From DATCKG01 sp036562385 (GTDB lineage: Bacteria; Bacillota; Sulfobacillia; Symbiobacteriales; Symbiobacteriaceae), in assembly GCA_036562385.1 (NCBI GenBank), contig DATCKG010000014.1, positions 1-64,000 of the forward strand: DNA of 64,000 bases, written 5' to 3'. Positions 42,350-51,426 of the stretch are shown piece by piece (within the stretch, counting starts at the first letter, position 1; each line of letters starts with the position of its first letter). The notes beneath the pieces are model-generated. The model was not told where the DNA came from. It was given only the letters and a program-made list of their open reading frames with translations, and ran no database searches. The position numbers were made by a program, and so were the translations under genes.

Positions 42350-43273
42350 TCAGGGGAGGTACAGCCGGGGGTTCTGGGGCTCGCCGCCTACGATGACCTC
42401 AAAGTGCAGGTGTGGGCCGGTGGAGTAGCCGGTGCTGCCCACTTCCAGAATCGGCGTGCCCTGCTCCACCCAGTCCCCGGTGGTGACCAGGAGCGCGGAA
42501 GCGTGGGCGTAGCGGGTCTGCACGCCGTTGCCATGGTCGATTACCACGCAGTAGCCGTAGGTGCCGTCCCATCCGGCAAACACCACGGTGCCGGACTGGG
42601 CCGCGACGGCCGGGGTTCCGGCCGGGACGGCCAGATCGATGCCCCGGTGCAGAGTCCCCCACCGGGGGCCGAACTCGCTGGTGGCCACGGCCCCGGTGAC
42701 GGGCCAGATCATGGATGTGGATGCCACGGCCGGGGCGGAAGCGACTTGCTCAGCGGGGGCCACCGCGGCGGTTGCCTCCGGCTGGGTTTCGACGGCTGCC
42801 CGGGCGGTCCGGGAGGAGCGGCTCTCTGCCGAACGGCTGGCCACCGCGATCGACCGCCGGCGGCCCGTCTCCACGTCGGATCCCGTGATGACCCGCAGCT
42901 TCTGTCCGGGCTGCAGCCGCAGGGGGCGAACACCCTGGTTGAGGTCCATCAGCACTTCCACCGGGGTGTCAAGGGCCTGTGCGATTTTCCACAGGGAGTC
43001 TCCCGGCTGCACCGTGTACTGGACGATGCTTGGCTGCAGGGGAGCGGCCTTTTCGGGCTGCCGGTAGGCGTGGCGGCGGAGAGCCAGGTAGTCCTCCTCC
43101 TCGGCGCCCGGGAAGGAATCGCCCGGCAGGGCGGGTACGGGATCGGTATCCCCGGGTGCCGGAGGGGCTCCCTCCTGCATCTTCAGGCCCAGGGATCCGC
43201 CGACCAGCAGGCACCCCACGATGCCGGCGGCAGCCCGCTGATAGCCGGTGCGAAGGGGAATCGCCTTCTTCAC
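42350..43273 (-). CDS. LysM and M23-family peptidoglycan endopeptidase
   Basis: This is a secreted or membrane-anchored cell-wall enzyme of 307 residues starting at GTG. It has an N-terminal membrane segment (AAAGIVGCLLVGGSLGL), a LysM domain (YTVQPGDSLWKIAQALDTPV, about 86-130), a Ser/Ala-rich linker and a C-terminal zinc peptidase domain. The zinc ligands are in HRGIDLAVP and HLHFEVIVGG, with YGYCVVIDHGNGVQTRYAHAS between them. It is on the lagging strand. A GC-rich hairpin (43301-43317) lies 28 bases upstream in its leader; no ydaO-type riboswitch is recognisable. Confidence 0.9.
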   Translation of the reverse strand: MKKAIPLRTGYQRAAAGIVGCLLVGGSLGLKMQEGAPPAPGDTDPVPALPGDSFPGAEEEDYLALRRHAYRQPEKAAPLQPSIVQYTVQPGDSLWKIAQALDTPVEVLMDLNQGVRPLRLQPGQKLRVITGSDVETGRRRSIAVASRSAESRSSRTARAAVETQPEATAAVAPAEQVASAPAVASTSMIWPVTGAVATSEFGPRWGTLHRGIDLAVPAGTPAVAAQSGTVVFAGWDGTYGYCVVIDHGNGVQTRYAHASALLVTTGDWVEQGTPILEVGSTGYSTGPHLHFEVIVGGEPQNPRLYLP

Positions 43274-43550
43274 GTCACCACCTCAGATCGCTTTTTCAAA
43301 CCCCGCGGGAGGCGGGGTCTTCCGGCATGCCTGCGTCATGACGGCCGGGCAGGCAGCCTTCCCTGCCGCTGTTCGTCTTTCTCTATGCTCCTGGCGAATT
43401 TTGTATGCCCCCTCCAGCCATGGGAGAGACTAACAAAAAAGGACGATGATGCATATCACTGACAGAAGGAGATGCGGGACCGTTGGCGAAATCAGTACGA
43501 CCCACCAAGACAGGAGAGCCATCGATCACCTTCCGAAGGAGGGCGTGAAG

Positions 43551-44054
43551 ATGGAAAAGCCGAGAGAAGCCAAGAGCGCAGCGGTTGCGATTCGCCAGTT
43601 TCTGGAGGAATGCCAACCGAAGCTCCCAGAGGCGCGCGGTTTTCTCCAGTTCCTCCTGACAAAGGACGAAATCCTCCGGCGAATCGAAATCGTACCAGAC
43701 ATCAGCGAATACCGCCACGCCATCCTGGTCTCGGCTAAGGGGTCTGGCACGTGGCCGTTCCTGTATCGGAAGGGGGATCGGTACTACTTCAAGACGTCCC
43801 AGGCAGTGGTGGAACTGATGAAGTTCATTCCGGACCGGATCGGCCTTTGCCTTTCCACCCAGCCCCCTGAGTGGTCGCCCGAACGGGAGGAATTCTTGCA
43901 GACGATGGCACGGTGGCATGACGAGGTCTTCCGGGATGAAGTCAAGCGGCTCACCAAACGCCAGGATCTGCTGGACCGCATCGACGAAGCCCTGGCCTCG
44001 GGAGACCGGAGACGTTTTGAAGAATTGGCGGCGGAACTGCGGCATTTGAATTAA
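43551..44054 (+). CDS. ypiB: YpiB family protein with IDEAL domain
   Basis: The 167-residue product matches YpiB/UPF0302: an N-terminal helical domain (IRQFLEECQPKLPEARGFL), a central beta region (ILVSAKGSGTWPFLYRKGDR) and, at the C-terminus, a literal IDEAL motif (LLDRIDEALASGDRRRFEEL). The IDEAL domain is a short helical module in Firmicutes. YpiB function is not established; in B. subtilis it lies elsewhere, near aroE/qcrA. The ATG was chosen from the AAGGAGGGCG site 6-7 bases upstream. Confidence 0.8.
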   Translation: MEKPREAKSAAVAIRQFLEECQPKLPEARGFLQFLLTKDEILRRIEIVPDISEYRHAILVSAKGSGTWPFLYRKGDRYYFKTSQAVVELMKFIPDRIGLCLSTQPPEWSPEREEFLQTMARWHDEVFRDEVKRLTKRQDLLDRIDEALASGDRRRFEELAAELRHLN

Positions 44055-44076
44055 CGAACGTGGCAGCAGAGTACAT

Positions 44077-44110
44077 CGAGGGATCCGTCCCCTGCGGGGT
44101 GGATCCCTCG
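44077..44110 (+). terminator. Hairpin terminator after ypiB
   Basis: CGAGGGATCC pairs with GGATCCCTCG, extended by CCCC with GGGG around TGC, followed by CATTTCTCTG. The T-content after the stem is only moderate. Confidence 0.6.
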
Positions 44111-44216
44111 CATTTCTCTGCCATTGCCGCCATCCTTTTGCAGATGGGATCCTTCCGGCACCTCATTTATACTGATCCTGACAGTATCCCATATGAACGA
44201 TTGGGCGGGGGCAGCG

Positions 44217-45095
44217 ATGAGGGACCGGAGGATGCCGAGGTGGGTCGTGCTGGTGCCGATTCTGATCGTGCTGGGGGCTGCCTGGCTGGGATGGCCCCGG
44301 TCCCGGGCTGTGCTCTACAGCCTCCGCCGGGAGCGGGGAAAGGCACAGACCCTGGCCAGGGTGGCCGGGTACCAGCGCCGCGAAAGCCAGCACTTTACGC
44401 TCTGGTATACCGATGCGGATTCGGCGGTGGTGGACCTGGTCCTGGAGATGGCGGAGCGGGTGTACGAACCGGTGACCGCCGCGATGGGGTATGAGCCTGC
44501 AGACCGCGTGCCGCTGATTCTGTACGGCAGCCGGGAAGAACTCCGGCAGGCCTTCGGCTGGGGCGGCGGCCAAAGTGCCGTGGGGGTGTACTGGCGGGGC
44601 ACCATCGCGCTGCTCTCTCCCGAGGTCTGGATCGCGGCGGATAGCCTGGAAGAACTCCGCAGTGCCTACTGCCGCCTCCATCCTCTCGCCCATGAACTGA
44701 CGCACTACCTGCTGGACTACCTCACGGCCGGGAATTATCCCCTGTGGTTCTCGGAGGGACTGGCCCAGCGAATCGAGTATCAGGTGACCGGCTACCGGTG
44801 GTTGGAGCCGCAGAGCACGCTCCGGCAGCCACTTTACGGGTACGACGACCTGTACCGCCGCTTCGACCGGCTGAGCAACCCGGCCCTGGCATACCGCCAG
44901 TCCTACCTGATGGTGGACTTTCTGGTCGAGGAGTTCGGTGCCGAAAGCCTCACGCGCCTGGTGGGGCACCTGGGCCGCGGGATGGATTTTGCCAGGGCCT
45001 TGCAGACTGAGACCGGCCTGGAGCCCGAGGCCTTTTACGAGGAGTGGTGGCACTGGGTACAGCGCCACCTCGACCGCCTCGAGGCCGCGTCCTGA
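44217..45095 (+). CDS. Membrane-anchored peptidase MA-like protein
   Basis: The 292-residue product has an N-terminal membrane anchor (RWVVLVPILIVLGAAWLGW) and an external gluzincin-like domain. The HELTH motif (LAHELTHYLLDYLTAG, about residue 160) and the downstream Glu in LWFSEGLAQRIEY form the peptidase-MA zinc pattern. So it is probably an outside-facing metalloprotease, but no substrate can be inferred. An earlier ATG (44193) would add eight residues. It lies upstream of walR. Confidence 0.75.
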   Translation: MRDRRMPRWVVLVPILIVLGAAWLGWPRSRAVLYSLRRERGKAQTLARVAGYQRRESQHFTLWYTDADSAVVDLVLEMAERVYEPVTAAMGYEPADRVPLILYGSREELRQAFGWGGGQSAVGVYWRGTIALLSPEVWIAADSLEELRSAYCRLHPLAHELTHYLLDYLTAGNYPLWFSEGLAQRIEYQVTGYRWLEPQSTLRQPLYGYDDLYRRFDRLSNPALAYRQSYLMVDFLVEEFGAESLTRLVGHLGRGMDFARALQTETGLEPEAFYEEWWHWVQRHLDRLEAAS

Positions 45096-45203
45096 CGGGC
45101 GATTCCATTTCGGGTATCCTGCTTTTCCGGTATCCGGAAGGAAGGGACGGCGGGATAGTCGAAAGTTCGGACGGGGCACCAGAGAAGGGGGTACACAGCA
45201 ACC

Positions 45204-45905
45204 ATGCCACAGCGGGTGCTGGTGGTGGACGACGAAAGACCCATCGCAGACATCTTAAAATTCAATCTTGAACGAGAAGGCTATGAAGTAGACGTGGCCT
45301 ACGACGGGGAAACTGCCATCGCCATGGCGCGGCAGAAACCCTTCGACCTGGTGATCCTGGACATCATGCTGCCGAAACTCGACGGCTTCAGTGTCTGCCG
45401 GGAGATCCGCAGCAGGAGTTCGGTGCCCATTCTCATGCTCTCGGCAAAGGAGGCTGAAGTCGACAAGGTGTTGGGGCTGGAGCTCGGGGCGGACGATTAC
45501 GTCACCAAGCCCTTCAGCCCCCGGGAACTGCTGGCCCGGGTCCGCGCGATCCTGCGGCGGACGCGGAGCGCACCGGCCGGCGGTTCGCAGGGAGGGGATC
45601 AGATCCTCAGCGCCGGCCCGATCACCCTGAACCTGACCAGTTACGAGGTGACCAAGGACGGTACGGTCATTGACCTCACGCCCCGGGAGTTTGACCTGCT
45701 GCGCTATCTGGTGGCCCACGCCGGGCAGGTCTTCTCCAGAGAGACGCTGCTGCAGGAGGTCTGGGGGTTTGATTACCTGGGAGACCTCCGGACGGTGGAT
45801 GTGACGGTCCGGCGCCTTCGGGAAAAGATTGAGGACAACCCCGCACAGCCGGAACTGATCAAGACCAAGCGCGGCATCGGCTACTACTTCCAGCGATTCG
45901 GGTAA
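45204..45905 (+). CDS. walR: Response regulator WalR (YycF)
   Basis: WalR is the OmpR-type regulator of cell-wall metabolism, essential in many Firmicutes. The 233-residue product has the receiver domain with phospho-Asp in LVILDIMLPKLDG and Lys in YVTKPFSPREL, and a winged-helix DNA-binding domain (TPREFDLLRYLVAHAGQVFS, then RTVDVTVRRLREKIEDNP). It is followed by the cognate kinase and yycHI, which supports the WalR assignment rather than PhoP. Two GGTATCC copies lie just upstream. Confidence 0.93.
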   Translation: MPQRVLVVDDERPIADILKFNLEREGYEVDVAYDGETAIAMARQKPFDLVILDIMLPKLDGFSVCREIRSRSSVPILMLSAKEAEVDKVLGLELGADDYVTKPFSPRELLARVRAILRRTRSAPAGGSQGGDQILSAGPITLNLTSYEVTKDGTVIDLTPREFDLLRYLVAHAGQVFSRETLLQEVWGFDYLGDLRTVDVTVRRLREKIEDNPAQPELIKTKRGIGYYFQRFG

Positions 45906-45960
45906 GCCAACGGGTCTTCACACGGCCAGCCCACTGGCACCCTGGAGAGAGGGGACACCG

Positions 45961-47736
45961 GTGTTTCGCAGCATTCAAAGCAAGCTGATTCTCGTCGATC
46001 TCCTGCTGGTGCTCGTGGCGATGCAGCTCAGCGGCGCCTATCTGATCAATCAGCTCGAGCAGGCCTACGTCAGCCAGATTCAGGACGACCTTCACCAGAG
46101 CGCCCAGCTGCTGGTGGGCCACCTGTCGGGCTACACCGTTGACGGCCAGTTGGATGAGGCCAGCGTGGCGGAGTTCGTGGCGGGCTGGCCGGGAAATGTC
46201 CTGGTGCTGGACGCCAACAGTACGGTGATCGCGGCTTCCCTGAAGGACGCGTCCAACCGGGAACTGATCGGCAAGAAGCTGACCCACGATGATATCTCAC
46301 CGGCCCTCATTGGCCAGGAGACCCGGCGTACCGGGCAGGAAAACGGCAAGCCCACCGCCTTCGAAACCCTGCCCATCACCGTGGACGATGAAGTGGTGGG
46401 GGTCCTGTATCTGAAGGCGTCGCTGGAAGAGGCCTACCGCCGCCTGGGGGATATCCGGGAGGTCTTTCTGGTGGCCACGCTCCTGGCGCTGGGTTCCAGC
46501 GCGATCCTGGGTGTGGCCCTGGCTCGCACCATCACCGGCCCTGTCCGGGAAGTGACCCGGACGGCGGCCCGGATTGCCGGGGGCGATTTCGGCCAGTTCA
46601 TCCGGGTCCGCAGCAGCGACGAAATCGGCCAGCTGGGCGAGATGTTCAACCGCATGACCAGCCGTCTCCGGCAGACCCTGGAGGAGGTCCGGGGGGAGAA
46701 GAACAAGGTGGAGGCCATCCTGGCCCATATGGCCGACGGCCTGCTGGCCCTGGATGCCCAGGGGCGGATCAGCAAACTGAATCCGGCCGCGGAGCGGATG
46801 CTGCGCGTATCCGAACCGGAGGTGCTGGGGCGGCTTCCCGATGAGGTGTGGCCGGGCATCGGTCTGGCGGAGTCCGTGGCATGGGCCCGGAAGGAAAACC
46901 GCTCCCTGACGCGCGAGATCCACCGCGGACCGCAGACCTTGCTGGCCCATGTCACGCCCCTGCAGGGAGAGGGCAGCGATTCGGCCGGCACCGTGGTGGT
47001 TTTCCACGACATCACCGAACTGCAGCGGCTGGAGGCCATGCGGCGGGAGTTTGTGGCCGATGTCTCCCACGAACTCAAGACGCCCCTTACCACTGTGAAG
47101 AGTTATGTGGAGACCCTCCTGGACGGTGCCGCCGAGGTGCCGGAGGTGCGGGACCAGTTCCTCCGGGTGGTGCAGGCCGAGACGGACCGCATGACGCGCC
47201 TGGTGCGGGATCTTCTGCAGCTTTCGCAGTTGGATCAGGGACAGGCCCGCTGGGACGTGCGGCCCACCAGCATGGCCAACCTGGTGGAGGAGTCCCTGTC
47301 GCGCCTGCAGGTGCCTCTGGAGCAGAAGCGGCAGCGGGTCAATCTGATCTTTCATCCGGACACGCCGCTGGCGAAGGTGGACCGGGAGAAACTGCAGCAG
47401 GTGCTGGTCAACCTTCTGGCCAACGCCATCGAGTTTACCCCGGCGGAAGGCGAGATCACGGTGGAGGTGGAGCCGGCCGACTCCATGGTTCGGGTGACGG
47501 TGCGGGACACCGGCATCGGGATCCCTCCGGAGGACCTGCCCCGCATCTTCGAGCGCTTCTACCGGGTGGATAAGGCCCGCTCCCGGATGCTGGGAGGAAC
47601 GGGCCTGGGCCTGGCCATCGCCAAGCAGATCGTGGAACTGTCCGGCGGGACCATTGCCATCGCGTCCGAGGTGGGAAAAGGGACCGAAGTGGTCTTTACC
47701 GTCCCGGCCGCGCCTACGGGGGACGAGGTGGGGTAG
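45961..47736 (+). CDS. walK: Sensor histidine kinase WalK (YycG)
   Basis: WalK senses cell-wall state, perhaps lipid II, and phosphorylates WalR. The 591-residue product has TM1 (about 8-28), an external Cache/PAS-like domain (30-165), TM2 (168-187), a HAMP domain, a cytoplasmic PAS (250-355), the phospho-His 370 in DVSHELKTPLTTVKS, and an ATPase domain with NAIEFTP, DTGIGIPPEDLPRIFERF and GTGLGLAIAKQI. This is the full WalK domain plan. It starts at GTG; its stop is adjacent to the yycH ATG. Confidence 0.95.
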   Translation: MFRSIQSKLILVDLLLVLVAMQLSGAYLINQLEQAYVSQIQDDLHQSAQLLVGHLSGYTVDGQLDEASVAEFVAGWPGNVLVLDANSTVIAASLKDASNRELIGKKLTHDDISPALIGQETRRTGQENGKPTAFETLPITVDDEVVGVLYLKASLEEAYRRLGDIREVFLVATLLALGSSAILGVALARTITGPVREVTRTAARIAGGDFGQFIRVRSSDEIGQLGEMFNRMTSRLRQTLEEVRGEKNKVEAILAHMADGLLALDAQGRISKLNPAAERMLRVSEPEVLGRLPDEVWPGIGLAESVAWARKENRSLTREIHRGPQTLLAHVTPLQGEGSDSAGTVVVFHDITELQRLEAMRREFVADVSHELKTPLTTVKSYVETLLDGAAEVPEVRDQFLRVVQAETDRMTRLVRDLLQLSQLDQGQARWDVRPTSMANLVEESLSRLQVPLEQKRQRVNLIFHPDTPLAKVDREKLQQVLVNLLANAIEFTPAEGEITVEVEPADSMVRVTVRDTGIGIPPEDLPRIFERFYRVDKARSRMLGGTGLGLAIAKQIVELSGGTIAIASEVGKGTEVVFTVPAAPTGDEVG

Positions 47737-49119
47737 ATGCAGCAGCGCAGGGAAGTCTTCCTCAACGGGCTGCTGGCGCTGCTGGTGCTGAGCAGCATCC
47801 TGCTTTCCGCCCGTCTCCTGTATTCTCCGGGTGAGACGTCGCCGGTGGGCGGGACAGCGGATGTGCAGCCGCCGCCTCCGGACTGGCAGGGTGAGATGCC
47901 GGATGTCTACCGTCCGGAACGGATCCTGGTCCAGCCCCGCGCGGATCGGGGCGCTCTGCTGCTACCGGGGTCTGCGCCGTATGAAGCGATGTGGAAGACG
48001 GTCTGGAGCCTTCTGGCCGAGTCAGAGCCGGACTGGTCCGCGGTGGAGGTCTATCCGGATCGGGTCGTGGCTCCGGCCGTCACGCTGGTGCTGCCGGTGC
48101 CGGCGCCCCTGGAGCACTGGGCGGAGCAGTGGGGCTGGGACGCACCGGATCCCTCCCTGGGTTCGGTGCGGATCGACCGGGTCCGGCTGCTGACCGGTGA
48201 GGAGGCAGGGATGGTGCTTTCCGGCCCCGCCGGGGACGCCTACCGGATCCGATCCCTTTCCCCCGACCAGCGGCAGCGCCTGCAGAACCAGGTGGCGGAT
48301 CTGGACGAATCCCTCTTTACCGAGTATCGGCCCGTTTCCGTGGTGGATGAATCGATACGGCTTCTTGCCGGCCTGACCGTTCCCGCCCTGGATGCGGTCC
48401 CCTGGGCCCGTGTCTCCGGCCTCACCCCGGACCCTGTTTGGGAAAAAATCCGGTATTTCCCCGATTTGTCGGTGGTCCGGCAGATCGACGAGACCAACGC
48501 CCAGAGCTACACCGACGGGCAGCGGCTCTTGCGCATCCTGGCGTCGGGGGTGCTGGAGTACCGTACGGCCGACCTGGACGGCACCGGTCCGGACCTGCAG
48601 CAGGCGCTGGAACTGATCGAAGACTGGGTGATGGCCCGGGGCGGATGGCCTGAGGACCTGGTGCTTACCGGCTGGATCCAGCAGGAGACCCGCACGATCC
48701 TGACCTTCGAGGACCGGGTGGCGGGGCCGCTGCCGGTGGAGACCGCCGGGGGCGCCCTTCGGGTTCACGTCATCGCCGATGCCGGCAATCCCCGCAGCGC
48801 CCGGGTAACCTTTCTGCAGCGCTATCCGGAACTGCTGCCGGCCTTCGACCGGAAGGTGCTGCTGCCGGTGATTTCGCCGGAGGAGGTCTTGCAGACGGCC
48901 GCGGACCGGTATCCGCAGGTGCTAAAGGCTTCGGCGGTGCGGGACCTGTACCTGGCTTACCTGGTTCAGCCCGGTAGCCGCCCCGGCGATGTCAGTTGGC
49001 ACATCGAGCCGGTCTGGGTGATCCAGGCGGGCTCGACGCGGCTGTACATCCCCGGACTGCCAGACGGAATGGTGCGGGCGGTGCAGGCAGGTTCGCTGCA
49101 TCACCCCACAGGAGAGTAA
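47737..49119 (+). CDS. yycH: WalK regulator YycH
   Basis: YycH, with YycI, adjusts WalK activity through its membrane and external domains. The 460-residue product has one N-terminal membrane segment (GLLALLVLSSILLSARLLYS) and a large external domain with the repeated beta-rich layout of YycH. Sequence matches to the family are weak, so the call leans on position directly after walK and ahead of yycI. It has no catalytic motif. Confidence 0.82.
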   Translation: MQQRREVFLNGLLALLVLSSILLSARLLYSPGETSPVGGTADVQPPPPDWQGEMPDVYRPERILVQPRADRGALLLPGSAPYEAMWKTVWSLLAESEPDWSAVEVYPDRVVAPAVTLVLPVPAPLEHWAEQWGWDAPDPSLGSVRIDRVRLLTGEEAGMVLSGPAGDAYRIRSLSPDQRQRLQNQVADLDESLFTEYRPVSVVDESIRLLAGLTVPALDAVPWARVSGLTPDPVWEKIRYFPDLSVVRQIDETNAQSYTDGQRLLRILASGVLEYRTADLDGTGPDLQQALELIEDWVMARGGWPEDLVLTGWIQQETRTILTFEDRVAGPLPVETAGGALRVHVIADAGNPRSARVTFLQRYPELLPAFDRKVLLPVISPEEVLQTAADRYPQVLKASAVRDLYLAYLVQPGSRPGDVSWHIEPVWVIQAGSTRLYIPGLPDGMVRAVQAGSLHHPTGE

Positions 49120-49157
49120 CCTTCGGGAACGGTGTATCGTTAAGGAGGTGGTGAGGG

Positions 49158-50021
49158 GTGGACTGGCCCAAAGCCCGGGCGATCCTGCTGGTCGCCTTTC
49201 TGCTTGTCAACGGGGTACTGGCGTATGCAATATGGGGACCGGACAGATCGCTGCCGGGACTGGGAAGGTCCTCCCATGCGCAGGAAGTGGAGCAGGTCAG
49301 GACCGCCCTGGCGGAGCGGGGGATCATCTTGCCCGCTTCTGTGACCGTTCCCGAGACACCGCCGCCGATGCGATTTTTGCGGGTCGAATTTCGCCCAACC
49401 CCACCTTCTGTTCTGCCTCCAAACGAATCCTCTAGCCGGGACCTGGAACCAGCCCGATTCCTGCCAGATCCGGATAGCGGTGCGCTGATTTACTACGCAT
49501 GGGAACAGGGAGCCGGGTCCCGGGATATCCGGCCGGAGAATCGCAGCCAGGTGCAGCAGGTGGCGGAGGAATATCTGCGCCGGCGCGGCTGGCTGCCTGC
49601 CAATGCCGTGGTGGCCACATACCGGCACGACCCAGACCGAAACGTTGCCATGGTGGAGTTCGTGCCGTCCTTTGACGGGCTACCCGTCTTTTCGGGCTAT
49701 GTCCGCGTCGAGGTTTCTTCCAGGGGGGTGGAGACAGTACGCTTTCTGTGGGTGGAACCCACGCGGTATACCGATGCGGCTCCGAAGGCGGTGCGGCCCG
49801 CCACGGAGGCGCTTCTGCGCCTCGCGGGACGCCTGCAGGACTCCGTTGGGGAACCCCGAGTCATTCGCGATATCCGTCTGGGATATTATGCCAACCGATC
49901 GCTGACCGGAGCGCAGCCGGAGGCGGTCATCGGGTGGGATACCGTCCCGGTTTGGCGTATTGAACTGGAAAGCGGGGAAGTGTATTACGTGAATGGGTTC
50001 AACGGCGAATGGGAGTCTTAG
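49158..50021 (+). CDS. yycI: WalK regulator YycI
   Basis: YycI is the smaller partner of YycH in controlling WalK. The 287-residue product has an N-terminal membrane segment (RAILLVAFLLVNGVLAYAIW) and an external domain with the end pattern typical of YycI (PVWRIELESGEVYYVNGFNGEW). It starts at GTG in an AAGGAGGTGGTGAGG context. The usual next gene, yycJ/walJ, is absent: murA follows. Confidence 0.82.
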   Translation: MDWPKARAILLVAFLLVNGVLAYAIWGPDRSLPGLGRSSHAQEVEQVRTALAERGIILPASVTVPETPPPMRFLRVEFRPTPPSVLPPNESSSRDLEPARFLPDPDSGALIYYAWEQGAGSRDIRPENRSQVQQVAEEYLRRRGWLPANAVVATYRHDPDRNVAMVEFVPSFDGLPVFSGYVRVEVSSRGVETVRFLWVEPTRYTDAAPKAVRPATEALLRLAGRLQDSVGEPRVIRDIRLGYYANRSLTGAQPEAVIGWDTVPVWRIELESGEVYYVNGFNGEWES

Positions 50022-50083
50022 TGCCGATTGGGCTGTGCGATTCGCGGTAGGCAACGGACCGGGACGATGAGGAGGAAGTCAGG

Positions 50084-51364
50084 TTGGCGAAGCTCACAAT
50101 CAGGGGTGGCCAGCAGCTCCGGGGAACTGTGCGGGTTGGGGGACGAAAAAATGCCGTGCTGCCGCTGCTGGCTGCCACGCAGCTGATGGACGGACCGAGC
50201 CGGCTCGAAAACGTTCCTGTCATTCACGATGTGGAAGTCTACCGGGAATTACTCTCCTTCCTCGGTGCAGATGTGAAATGGGAACCGCACCTGAATCGCA
50301 TGACGGTGGACCCTTCCGGCGCCGCTCCCAAGCAAGTCCCCTTCGAGCTCGCGGGAGCGATGCGGGCTTCATATTATCTCCTGGGTGTTCACCTGGCCAA
50401 GTACGGCTGGGCCGACATTCCCCTGCCGGGAGGCGACAAGATCGGGCACCGACCTGTGGACCAGCACATCAAGGGCCTGACTGCACTGGGGGCCGATGTC
50501 TGGATTGACAAGGGAATCATGCGCGCCCGGGCGAGGCGGCTGGTGGGTACCACCGTCTACCTGGATGTGGTCAGCGTGGGGGCCACCATTCAGATAATGA
50601 TGGCAGCCACCCTGGCCAAGGGAACGACGGTGATCCAGAACTGCGCCCGGGAACCCCACGTGGTCGATGTGGCCAACTTCATCAACGCCGCCGGCGGCCA
50701 TATCACCGGCGCCGGTACCGATACGATTCGGGTCCGGGGGGTGGATCGGCTCACCGGCGGTGTCCACACGGTGATTCCCGACGATATCGAGGCCGGCACC
50801 TGGATGATCGCGGCGATGATGACCAACGGGGACATCACCCTGGAAAACGTGATTCCCACTCACATGACGCCGGTCATCGCCAAGCTCCGGGAAGCCGGTG
50901 CCCAGATCTACGAAGGGCCGGACAGCCTGCGGATTATCGGCTGTGAACGCCCCAAGCCCATCACCGTCAAGACGTACCCGTATCCCGGATTTCCCACCGA
51001 TCTGCAGAGCCAGATGACGGCGATGCTGACCCGGGCCACAGGCACCAGCTATGTGACCGAGACCCTTTACGATGACCGGTTCCGGTTCGTCTCGGAACTG
51101 CTGCGGATGGGGGCCGACATTCGGATCGAGGGCCGCACGGCCATCGTCAAAGGCGTCCCACGGCTCTACGGTGCACCGGTGGAGGCCACGGACATCCGGG
51201 CCGGAGCAGCGCTGATCCTCGCGGGCCTGGCCGCGGAAGGCCGGACCACGGTCTACGGCATGGAGCACGTGCAGCGGGGATATGAGCGCATCGAGGAAAA
51301 GCTGCTGGCCCTGGGGGCCGAACTGGAGGAAGTACCGGAACCGTCGCAGGTTTCCGTGGGATAA
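50084..51364 (+). CDS. murA: UDP-GlcNAc 1-carboxyvinyltransferase with Cys-to-Asp active site
   Basis: MurA transfers enolpyruvate from PEP to UDP-GlcNAc, the first committed step of peptidoglycan synthesis. The 426-residue product has the inside-out alpha/beta barrel features: catalytic Lys22-Asn23 (RKNAVLPLLAA), the RPVDQH segment and the DDIEAGTWMIAA and GYERIEEKLLALGA regions. The loop residue that is Cys115 in E. coli is Asp118 here (PGGDKIGHRPVD), a change that makes MurA insensitive to fosfomycin in other bacteria. It starts at TTG with GAGGAGG upstream. Confidence 0.93.
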   Translation: MAKLTIRGGQQLRGTVRVGGRKNAVLPLLAATQLMDGPSRLENVPVIHDVEVYRELLSFLGADVKWEPHLNRMTVDPSGAAPKQVPFELAGAMRASYYLLGVHLAKYGWADIPLPGGDKIGHRPVDQHIKGLTALGADVWIDKGIMRARARRLVGTTVYLDVVSVGATIQIMMAATLAKGTTVIQNCAREPHVVDVANFINAAGGHITGAGTDTIRVRGVDRLTGGVHTVIPDDIEAGTWMIAAMMTNGDITLENVIPTHMTPVIAKLREAGAQIYEGPDSLRIIGCERPKPITVKTYPYPGFPTDLQSQMTAMLTRATGTSYVTETLYDDRFRFVSELLRMGADIRIEGRTAIVKGVPRLYGAPVEATDIRAGAALILAGLAAEGRTTVYGMEHVQRGYERIEEKLLALGAELEEVPEPSQVSVG

Positions 51365-51371
51365 AAAAGGA

Positions 51372-51391
51372 GCGGCGCCTGCGGGCGCCGC
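51372..51391 (+). terminator. Hairpin after murA
   Basis: GCGGCGCC pairs perfectly with GGCGCCGC around TGCG, followed by CCTGTTATT, a weak T-run. It separates murA from rlmH but some read-through is likely. Confidence 0.6.
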
Positions 51392-51426
51392 CCTGTTATT
51401 CCTGGATGGAAACGGAGGAGACAACT

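Noticed and set aside
43274..43440. A ydaO-type (cyclic di-AMP) riboswitch upstream of the LysM/M23 gene, common for such genes.
   Set aside because: Only a small GC hairpin is present; I could not find the conserved core of that riboswitch.
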